Positions 9,721 to 21,700 of a stretch of DNA of 64,000 nucleotides are shown one piece after another. The notes under the pieces were generated by a model that saw only the letters and a list, made by a program, of their open reading frames with translations, did not search any database and was not told the origin of the DNA. Source of the stretch: Blastobasis lacticolella. Lineage: Eukaryota > Arthropoda > Insecta > Lepidoptera > Blastobasidae. Each line of letters opens with the position of its first letter. Positions within the stretch are counted from its first letter, which is position 1. Both the position numbers and the translations under genes were made by a program. Location of the stretch: NCBI GenBank assembly GCA_905147135.1, contig LR990049.1, forward strand, positions 17,439,428 to 17,503,427, given 5' to 3'.

Positions 9721-12700
9721 GTAAGTCAACAGTGTACGTTTAGGAATTGGCGCGCAACTAATACTTGTGTGGGTAGATATATACACTTGTTCATTTATTT
9801 TTTAATTTTTGATAAAATCTCCAGGCTACCCCACCGCCACAGCAGCCCCGTCGGTCTGCGGGTGACACAAAAAAGACGACACCACCAACTTCAAATATTG
9901 TGACAAGAAACGGTGCTAGGAAAGCAAAAATTCAGACTCGTGCGATGTCCGCAGGTGCTAAAGTAAGACTGGTTTAGTGCATGTATGTCATGTAGGCTTA
10001 TCAAGTTATCTTCCAACTATTCTACCTTATCTACAAAGCATGTCTTTAATTGTAGTTTTGTGTGTGAACTGAATTATGATAACAACAGAACTGTGTGAAT
10101 TGTAGTATTCTCTGTACTATAGCCATCAGCACTGGTCTTGGCAGCTAAAAAAAAAGCCCAGAATAAGAAGAAACAGAACATGGATACTGTGTTGAGGGAC
10201 CACTACCAAATAGTAAGTTTTTAAACAATATTTTCTACTGTAAAACTCTTATAAATGATGGGCAAATTACAGTTCATTTTATATCATGTGAAGCCCATAT
10301 TCTCTTTAAATAAGTAGATATCAAGGTAAGGTACACAACCCATTAAGACTATTTGAGTATGTAGATTATGATTAATGAATGATGATTATGATTTATCAAT
10401 TTTTTTTAAGTATCTTTTTTACACAGTTTAAAGAGTATTTGTCTTTACATTACATATTATTCTGACTGTTACAGTGATATCAGATCTTGTAATTTCTAAA
10501 TAAGTGACACACTTTATTGCTTCATAGGCAATGGAGTCCAAGACGAAGGTGAAAGGCCCGACTGGGTTTGTGACTGAGCCACGCATGACAGAGCACCGTT
10601 GCTTGTGGGATGAAAACTATCCGGAGTGTCCTGAGCGGCTGATAAGTGTTATCGACAGGTTAGTGTTGCTGGGAAATCTGGGAGTTATGTATCCTCAAAA
10701 AAAAGAGGCAATGAGTGAGGTGTGTTAGCATGTCTTGTTGGTTACTAAAGCTATCTTAGAACACCTGATAATAGCAAAGAAGTTATATGGAGGTGTATTG
10801 TATTGTGTGTATTATTTTATTTATTCAGCTGGGTATAGATACAGACACATATTATAGCATGGTATGGTGGAATAGTAAGTCATATATCCAGTTACATCCG
10901 TACACAACATTAACAGTAAATAACACAAGTTAATCCCACACTAACAATAACCGGTTTGCCATACTAAATTACTTTATAAAATTTATGCCAATACTGTTTC
11001 TGTACTATTAGTACAGAAATGCTGATTAAAATTTCTTTTCAATATTTTAATATTACAATTAAAGGAAAATTAAGTAGGGTTAAAGATTGCAGTGTGGAAA
11101 ATTGTCTACAAATGATGCACCTGTCCATTTTTAAAAATTACTTATTGGTCTGCCATTATGACATTAGATGCCTTACAAAAATGGAAAGGGTTAGCACTTT
11201 AAGGCTCTCCCAGACAGGCGCGATATTATCGATTATGTATCAATCGTTGTGTACAATGATTCCATGAGGAGTTTTCCAAAAAGCATCAATAGATGGCGCT
11301 CCTATAATTTTGGTAATCTTCTTTAAATCTGTATGATGGTGGCAGTGATTTCATGCAGCCAAGTGATACTAAACTTGAAAATAAAGTGTTTATTAATATA
11401 AACATAACTGTTAAAGGTTGAACGAAGTGTAAAAAGAAATATTTATAGAAGTATGGCACTATGTTCCATTATTATTACAACCTCTAAAATGGTTGAAAAC
11501 TATTGACAAATATAATATTATCCAATCCTGTTTGCTAAGAACCTATTTCAAGCGATTATCAATTACCAAAATTGTCGGGGCGCCATCTAGTGAGTGGTTA
11601 GGAATGCCTTAGATACCTATTAAAAACTGCTCATTATGTTATTCCTTCCATCAGGTGTCATGAGCTGGGTCTGATAGAGCAATGTGTGCCGATCGAGCCC
11701 CGGGTCGCGACTCGCGAGGAGCTCCACACGATGCATTCGCCCTCCGTCTACGACTTGCTGGAGACCACGCACCGGAACAACGACGTGGAGTATCTAGAGG
11801 AGGTCTCGGCGAAATATGACGCAATCTACATTCATCCGGTGGGTTGAGGCTTGAAGGTTTGGTTAATGTTTTGATTTGACTTTGACTTGCTTACATTAAT
11901 AGTTGGGAAAAGCTGTATTAATACATTATAACTGTAACATAATGTTTTAAACTATCGCGGTTATTATTACACATTTTAAGGGTATGTTCCGCGTTTCCTA
12001 CCGCGTACCTTTGTTGACGAGTAGCCCGATATTTCGACACAGTTGCATGCATCATGGTCATGGGACGACTCAAAGGTACGCAGTAGAAACCCAGAACATA
12101 CCCTTAAAATTATAACTGTATGTTCTGGACCAACTCTAACAAGTATTTAGGAGTGTTGTAATAATCTAAACACCAATTGAAAATGTGTAGAACATTGACC
12201 CAGCTCTGCTGCTCTGGCCAGTTGATCAAATTCAAAGTTGTTATGCACGAAAATTGCGTCCGAACTACAATTTCAACTGCAGTTCACTTTCCATTTCAAA
12301 ATAAATACATATAATATATCGTTGGCAAAAAGCGTGAAGTATGTAATAGCGTGTCAATCGAATCGCGAGACTGTTCAAACAGTCTCAGGGTCCCCAGGCA
12401 CCCACTTAACTCCTTTTATCTCTCTCAACAGTCCACCCACGAGTTGGCCGTCCTCTCCGCTGGCTCCACCATCGAGCTGGTCTCCCGCGTCCTGGCCGGG
12501 GAGGTGCAGAACGGCGCGGCCTTCGTGCGCCCGCCCGGACACCACGCCATGGCCGCGGAACCTTGCGGCTACTGCTTCTATAACAACGTCGCTTTGGCCG
12601 CTAAGCACGCGTTGGATAAGGGAGTTAGCAGGTTGGTTTCTGTGTCTTAGTAAAGCTTTTTGGATTTGCCAAAATCTATGAGATGGCGCTACTAAAGGTC

Positions 12701-15700
12701 TGCTGTCAAAATAGAGCCGTCTTTGGCTGGAATAGATTCGTCATTTTACAGCAGTTGTTTCTGTCCAATAGGACGACAGTAATTTGACAACAGACCTTAC
12801 GCCTTCATAGCGCCAGCTGAAATCGTGAACACCTTCATTCTGAGCCTTGCAGTAGATGCCTACAGCCTTTGCCTTGCAGCCACTGTCGAACGGTGTCTGT
12901 AACCTAAGGGAAGCTGATGGTGGTGCCTGTAGACATGCATTTAGAAGTATCCCATGTTATAGTGCAAAGGAAAGACCCAAAGCGAATTAGAATACAAAAA
13001 AAATTATCAAGCTCAGAATGGGTTACTCTACATATCTACTGAGATTCAGGTTTTTTTAGCAAGAAACTTGTAAAAAACCTATCAGCTGTCAATCAGATGG
13101 TTGGTGTATGAGATTGGTAAGACTGAGTCCAATATATAGTCCTAAAGTCATGGATTTTGGAACACTTTGAAAACGGAGTGTAGATGTTACGGTTTTTCTA
13201 TTGCCATTTTTTATATTTACCACACGTGTTTCTCTTTTACTCTGTATGTTCAGAACAAGTATGTTTCTAATGTGAACTCATTTTCAGGATTCTGATCGTG
13301 GATTGGGACGTGCATCACGGACAGGCCACGCAGCAGATGTTCTACGACGACCCAAGGTTTGTAAACTATAGATAAAACGAATCTTGGTTTACTTTCGTGT
13401 AACAAATGTTCCCAGTGAATACCATCCCCAAGGGGAGACATATGTGTGTGATGTAACCGATGTACTCATTACGCGAATTGATCACGATTTTCGATAGTTC
13501 TTATACAAAAGAAAGAAAGAATGTAATGATGGAGAAGCTAGATTAAAGATTCAAGTGCCACAGACTATCTCGCATTGATAGCACTACCGTTTGAGTCACA
13601 CTGCTTGCATTTGACATTTATCAAACTCAAGCTACAGATCTGTAAACTTTGTCTCAAACAAATTTTCGATGGATTCAAACAAACCATATGGTTACATTGG
13701 GTTGGTTTGGAGAAAATTTTTCTGTGCTATCAGAAATCTAAAATTCGCACCACGTATAACTTTGGTTCTGTTTTGTAAGCAAATAACAACTTACAGCATT
13801 CTGCATATCACCAACAATTCTTATTCAATGTTTCTGTCTGTCATATCGATGGAAAACATGTCTGAGACAGCCCATAGTAACGAGATCAATCCATCCCTCC
13901 CAGAGTGGTATACTTCTCGATCCACCGCTACGAGCACGGCGCCTTCTGGCCGAACCTCCGCCAGTCCAACTTTAACTACACGGGCTGCGGCCGCGGGAAA
14001 GGGACGACGTTCAACGTGCCACTAAACCAGACAGGGATGCAAGACGCCGACTATATAGCGATCTGGCATCAGCTGCTGTTGCCTATGGCGTTCGAGGTGA
14101 GTTTTCGGGAGTTGGAGTAATGAATATATGAATACTAATTAGTAAGTAAAGTATGTAAGTAAAAATATTGCACACACAAAAGTCAAAATACATAACAGAA
14201 AAAAGAAACAATTAATATGCGCGTAAAGGCGGCCTTATCGCTTCATTTCATCCTTTAACGTTAATGAGGGTTTTCACCATTCCAAAATCCACGAGATGGC
14301 GTTACTGCAACATACGGTTCCTGTCAAAATAAAGCTCTGTCACTGACTGGAATATATTGGTTTAGAGCAGTTGGTTTTGTCCAATAGAACGACAGTATTT
14401 TGACAAGCAGACCTTTCGTCTCACTAGCGCCATCTGCAATCGTGAAAACCCTCATTCAATGAGCGTTATCGCGATATCTAAATCCAACAGATGTCGCTGT
14501 TGAGGTGTACGGGCGTGCTGTCAAAATAAAACCGCATCATTGGCTGAAACGCGTTTGTCATTGTACGGCAGTTGTGTGTCCAATTTCTCGGCAGTAGTTC
14601 CTCAACTGACCTGACGCCGTAGCGCCATCTGATAGATTTTGGAATCACGAAACCCCTCACTGACACCGTGGAACGACGTGACGCGACGTCTTTCTGTGAA
14701 TTTTCAGGGGACCATGTTTGCTACATTGATATTCAATTGAGACTCAACTTGAGACTTCAATTGTCAAAAATTAGGTATTCAGCAAACAAATTTATCGATT
14801 GGGTTGTAATGGAATCGTATTAATGATGTTCATGATTTCAGATGGCGCTAGTGAGCTTTTCTTTAATACAAATTTTATGTATAATTATTTTTGAATTTTT
14901 TCATGTACACGGATAATGTATGTTTGTGCAAATGTCCGTTATCCAAATGAGCGTAAAATGGATCCCTACATGTTAATAATATAAAACAAAGCAAAGAAAA
15001 AGAATAAAGTTACAAAACAACGCCATCTAGCGGTTTTTTTTTACGATTTAACTGCTTTATTTTATATTTTTAAAATATAGAAAGCCATTTGTCACTCAAA
15101 CGAATAAAAGAATGGAAGAAGAAAATTTAGTATGGAAATCAACAAGTAACAAGTTTTCTCATTGTATTCCACAATCTAAACAATATGAATGTCGCCATGG
15201 GTGATTTCACTGATTCCCAAGACACAGGTTATTCCTAGTTTGGAAGCAGGACAACAAAAATTGATATGTTCTAATCACAATTGCCATTTAACACATATCT
15301 TACTGTATTTTGATATTAAATAAATAGTATTTATTAAGCACATCAAATAACTCACCAAACGATGTCCCCAGTACCAACCGGAGCTGATAATTGTGTCGGC
15401 GGGCTACGACGCGGCGGTTGGCTGTCCCGAGGTAAAAGGCATCTCTTTCTAACACACCGCGGTACTATATCTCTGTCTCTTTCAGTTCTCGCCCGAACTG
15501 GTGATCGTGTCGGCCGGTTACGACGCCGCTTTGGGCGACGAAAAGGTTTGCCCGTTTTACCCGGTTGCGGTGGGAGGGGAGGGGGTAATGGTTTTGCTGT
15601 GGTTTGGCGGTGTTGCATGGCACTCTTATGTCTATCAAACCGTAACGCTTTGCCATGCTCACGGTGGAAAAACTCTTCACATAAATTGTCACAGTTATGC

Positions 15701-18700
15701 GAGAGGAAGTTTTTGTGTTTCTGATTTATTTTCCACCTCATTTTTCATACTAAATGTTTGACATCACCGCGCGATTCCATTTATCATCGTCCTAGCGCTT
15801 ATTACGGTCTCTCATTCTCCTCCACTTTGGCCGGTTTCCGGCATTCTCGCGTAAGCCGTTGGCTCTCGCATCCGTCTCGGCTATGTCGATCCATCGCTTC
15901 TTGGGCCGCCCACGGGTCATCTTTCTTGATACCGGCAGGTTCGGGCACCTATTTCCTACGTATCCCTGGAGCTTCGCAACACGTGACTAAACCAGCGCAG
16001 GCGAGCCTCTCTCGATCTTATCTGCGATATCCCTCATGTCAAGGCTGCCACGGATATACTCCGCCTTGTAACTCCGCACATCCACCGCAGCATTTTCATT
16101 TCGTTGACGTTCAGATCGCGAACGTGTTTCGTTAGTATTGGCATTCCGACAAGTAGCATTCCTGGAGTAGTCTCTGTCTCGTCTATAACTGACGACCTGA
16201 GTGGTTCAGTGGTCAACATGTCTTGTCTTCCACACAAGAGATCCGGGTTCGATTCCCGGCCGGGCAGAAATTTAAATGATGAATTTTGATTTTTGATACG
16301 GGTCTGGGTGTTCTATGTATAATAAGTATGTATTTAAAAAGTATTTAAGTAGTTTATCAGTTATTTAGCATCCATAGCACAAGCTTTGCTTAGTTTGGGG
16401 CTAGATGGCGCTGTGTGAATTTGTCCATGAATATTTATTTATTTACTTGTAAGTCGCCAGTGCCTACATTAGATTACATTACAAACAATGCACTATTTGC
16501 TTTAAGCCATTTTAATGTACAAGGATTTAACTGACAGTTGTCTGTAAACCGTAAAATATAGCTTGATCTCTGTGACTGTAACAGCTGCCATCGATAATCA
16601 CGTGTTAATATTTTTAATATTAAAATACACGCAAGGAAATTACCTTCATTATTACCAATAAACGTAACAAATAAACGCGATTTCTAATTAGTGGTCCAAC
16701 ACAGTTGTAAAGGCGTTTTGTGCCCATATTTGGATTTTAAAAAGTTCAGACGACGGAATGTGTAGCCAGGATCCAATCGGGGCAGGTTCCCCTGTTAACA
16801 GGATCACGGAGGTCAGGTTGCAATCGCTCCACTCTAATTACCTGATTTGCTAAATCCTGAATAATTGTCAAGGCGAACCCAGGCTCTCTGTGCGAGAACA
16901 CAATCGGGACATTAATGCAAAGACAAACTCATATTTGAATTTAAAATAGCTATACTTTACTCTCGCGATGACAGCTGACACTAGAACCAAGCTATATTTT
17001 TCAACACCATCCATAGCCAAAGCTTTGCTTATTCCGGGTCTAGATGGCGCTGTATCAGCTACCAACTTTTACTGTTATACCCGCAGGGCGAAATGGAAGT
17101 GACTCCCGGGTGCTACGCCCACCTACTCCAAATGCTGATGTCGGTCAGTCCGTCCGTGTGTGTGGTGCTGGAGGGCGGGTACTGCCTGCAGTCATTGGCA
17201 GACGGGGCGGCGCTGACGCTGCGGACGCTACTGGGGACTCCGCCCCCCGTTTTACCGCAACTCAGCGAGCCTACGGACTCGTGAGTGTCGCATGTCTCGT
17301 GTAGATTAATTTTAAAGAGATTTTTTTTCGGCAAAAATTTTACGAAGCGAATGATGTTTTTGAAATGGTAGCGCGATTGATGCAAAGCGACAGAGGTGAT
17401 AACGATGTCACGTTTTGTAGATACGTTGAACGTGAACTAAACATATTTATCAATATTTTAGCGATTAATAAAATTATAAGAAATAAAATAAAATATGAAT
17501 TAAATCACTGTTTGAACAATTGCAACCAGTAAGAGGTTGCCTGAAGATGAGTAATTCGAAAAGTGATTTAATTTATAATAATGGAGTTCCATCATGAAGT
17601 GACAACACAAAGTGTTATATATTTAAAATAATATAGTTATTTATTTCCATAATTAATGTACACAAAAATGAGAACAGAGTAATGGAACATGTTGCCTGTG
17701 AGTGTGAAACTGATCATTATCATCAGGATGCTTTCAAGGCAAGAGTGAATAGACTGTTTCTAGACAGGCATGCTGGCCTAATTAAAAATATATATATATA
17801 TTCTCATCTTCTAAAAGAACCCTGGCTATTTGTCCTATAACATTGATAAATATTGGCTGCAATAAATAAATAAATAAATATTCATGGACAAATTCACACA
17901 GCGCCATCTAGCCCCAAACTAAGCAAAGCTTGTGCTATGGGTGCTAGATAACTGATATATTACTTAAATACTTTTAAATACATACTTATTATACATAGAA
18001 CATCCAGACCCGTAACAGAAACAACAACAACTTGACAAAGATTTGACACGAATCGATATCGTTCTAAAGAATTCATTGGAATCGTAAAATTTTTGAAAAA
18101 TGTGGAGGCAAAAATAGACCTTACTCCCTGTTTGCTGAGTTGCTGTCACAGCACATGGTAAAAATGACTCGTGATGATAATGATGAATTATTATCACCTG
18201 GCACATACGCTGTGCCAGAAGCCAACAAGTGGTCTAATTCTCGCGCTGTGACATCTGGGATTCGACATTTTTTCTAGCCACATATCTCCGTTAATAACGA
18301 CATTGAAATGTCTATTGAAACCAAAATATTTTTTAAACTATCATCGACAGTCGTATATTGTCGAAGATAAAATTCAATGACGTTTTAAAAGGTAGAGAAA
18401 ATGTCGAATTCGAGACGTCACAGTGCAAGAATCACCGCCAAGGAGTGAATCGCACCCAATAAATGAATACGATTCTTTGAACTTTTTTTTTCCATTTAAT
18501 CAATGTGGCCTACCCATTTCCCCAGCATCCGCGAGACAATACTGAACTGCATTTACGTGCACAAGCCCTACTGGCGTTGCTACAACTACCAGGAGACTTA
18601 CAGCGTGGACGGCGTGCCCAACGTGTGCGATGGGAAGAAACAGAAGCATACGGTCGAGGTGAAGTGGGCGGGGGACGAGACTAGGCCTGACAGGTGAGTT

Positions 18701-21700
18701 GTATCACCAAGACGTAAATGGTAGTTTTTTGTAGTTTGTAGTTTTAAGTATTTTGGGTGCCAAGTTTTCCTTAAATCTTAACACGAATATCAAACCCTTT
18801 TTAATGGGGAATTACGCTAAAAGCTATGACGCCGTTGTACCTAAAATCTGTTGTTTGGTTTGCTACATCTTCGACCTCATCGTCGCTTTCCATCAGGTGA
18901 GTTGAGGTCAAATGCAAGCCTACTATTAATAAAAAAAAAAAAATCACGACAAAAATGTACATACTTGTCATTGTGACAAGTAATTTACCAATCAATAGAT
19001 TTGGTGTACAGTCAGTCGCTTGTGGCGCCATTAGTTTTGTTTTCCTCCCCATTGCATTTCATTAATATAAAACTTATGCTCCATTCAACGTGTTAATGAA
19101 TTTTGTGGTAGGCCCCCCAAGAAAGCGGTCGCTAAATATAAATAAATTGTCTTATAAACGTAGTGCAATAGAAAGTTTCAAGTATAGATAATACAATTTA
19201 TTGGTAAACTATTTTACGAAAATTTGTCTAAAATTTATGATCTCGATTGATCGGCCAGATTCGCGACAAGGGACTGTTACCCGCTGCAAGATGACGCAAA
19301 AAGACGGCGAATCGCGGAGAAGTTGGATCATTTGAGATTGGGTAAGTTTTTTTATAACATTATTGAATATTAGCTGGCCTACACCTACCCTAGCCCTACC
19401 TTCCTACCTACCTAGGCCGCATCGTCACTTACCACCAGGTGAGGTGGCGGTCAAATGCCTAGCTAGTCAAATAATAATAATAAAAAAGCCTACCCTTTTT
19501 TTCTTACATTCAAATCCAACGCAAAAATAAATTGTTAATTAGATGCAGCCGTTCTAAAATTATGCGCGAACATACAACAATTGGATACCTTGGGTTAGGT
19601 TATTGCAATTTTCCTAGATTTTTTTAAATTATGAAGTATAGCCTATGTCATTGGCTAACAATGTAGCTTTCTAAGCGTGAAAGAACCTTCGTTTTTGAGT
19701 TAATTTTGTACAAACAAACAAAACGACAAACCAATCTTTTCTCTTTGTAATATTAGTACAGATTTAATATTAGTCGTCCCCCGCGCGCTGTTCGGATCTC
19801 TGTATCCTGAGGCATCCTATTGCTGTAAGCCCATATTCCTAAAAGTTATTTGACGTTTTTAAACCTTTTTAAAAATATATGTTTTGTCGTTATCTGTCAC
19901 TGAAATGATTGAATTGAGTCCGGCCGAATTCGAGTCTGAGGTCCGGCTCTTGCTGTAGTTTTAGGTGGTTTTTCTTAATTTTACTAGACATATTTATATA
20001 ATATATTGAGCGCGGTCCGGCTTTGCCTGGCATTGCCGGGCACGGTCCGGTCGTGACTGGCGTGGGGTGGGTTTGCTACTGCCATCTGGCGGTCAGCGTG
20101 TCACTGTGTGCTTCCTTCCTACTTTCCTACCCCCCTCCTTTTTGACGATTGAAAGAGATATTTAATGTCTAATCAATCAATAAATTTTGAATTTTTGAGA
20201 AAGTGATAAAGCATTGGTTTCCGCGGACGAAGTTACGACCAAAACATTTGTATTACAGTGACCGACTTATCGACGCCGCAGTACCCAGTGTGTTACATCT
20301 ACGACGAAGCGATGTTGAAACATAAAAACATTTGCGAACCGTGAGTGTTACACTGAATTTGCTTTTCTATTAGGGCGAAACTCTGTCTCTTGATATATCG
20401 TTTGCTGTTTTTTAAATATTGTTTACCATTGGTGCATCGTTTCTCTATAGTCTAAGAGCCCATGAGGGCCAGACCTTCCTATTGTCCGTAAGTATGAAAG
20501 TTTTTCCATGTGTGTCCCCAACACAGGTAAGAATGATCCCCACCCATGAAACCTGGATCGTGGTTCCTTTGGCAGGTAACAGGTAACAAAGGTGTATAAA
20601 ATCTTATCTCCAATTTCTTAAGTTAGCAAGCTCAATTTTTTTGTATTTCATTCGTAACAGCATTAATACTCACGATGCTCATTGCCAGACACATAGTATG
20701 GTTACAACCCTCCGCCGGACACCCCTAAACTATAATTCTCTGTAATTATACTTACCTTATATTAGGAAAGCTGAATTTTATAAATGTTATTCAGAGAATT
20801 ATTAAACTGGGTTATCTTAGTAGCCAGACAGTTTTTTGGGTTCTTGATCCTGCCAGACGCATAAAAAGTGTCTCATATGCAACAACTGGTGCGAGTGAGA
20901 CAGAGCGCTCAGTTCATTGCAATGTTATGCTAAACATATATGTACTATCGTTTATTCCAAATTGTTTAGTGATTTTTTTTTATAATTCATCAAGAAATTT
21001 AATAAAATAAAATTATTACAGTCAGAATAATAAATTTTTTAATCTATAATCAGTAAAAATTTTCTAATATTCACATTTAATCAGTAATTTTTTTCTAATA
21101 TTCACATTTTTAAACTCGTGATATCTCTCGAATGGAATGTCTGAATTGCATAATTCAAAAAGTTATATAAAGGTATTAAAGCAGTCGTGAATATGAAGTA
21201 ATTGATTTTGATAATGATTAATAGCAAAGTACCAATAAATAGCGTTTTTTAGCGGCGGCATTTCAATTGAATTTTGAAAATAAAAGAACACATGCATACA
21301 TGTGACATAACTATAATAGTTAGACATATACTGTCGGGACACTTATTATAGATAATGATGTGTTCTGCAAAGTCGTAGTACATTATTTTGTTCTATCATC
21401 AATAGTTTTCGCAGCACACGCGATGTAAGGAATTTTTTGGGTATTTTTTTACACCTTGGGTTACATTATTGGAGTTTTATTAATGAACCGTAATTTTTTA
21501 GAAAATTACGCTCCCGCTCCGGCCATGTACCAATGACTGTTTTTTGAGTTATGTACATTAGTTGAATACTAACCGATGCTCTTACGGTGAGGGAAAACAT
21601 CGTGATGAAACCTGCACATTCAGGCGACTGGATGTGTAACCATGATCCAATCTGGTCAGTTTCCCTTGTTAGCAGGGTCATGGAGGTCAGACGGCAGTCG

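Noticed and set aside
15362..15761. Longer open frames across the HDAC6 alternative exons on both strands
   Set aside because: They read through introns in wrong frames; the spliced 60-nt exons explain the coding signal.
16196..16270. Possible tRNA gene (A and B boxes present)
   Set aside because: No cloverleaf can be closed and the sequence continues into a repeated tail: it is a SINE head. The same applies to the heads at 2500-2575, 27290-27370, 34900-34990 and 50510-50573.
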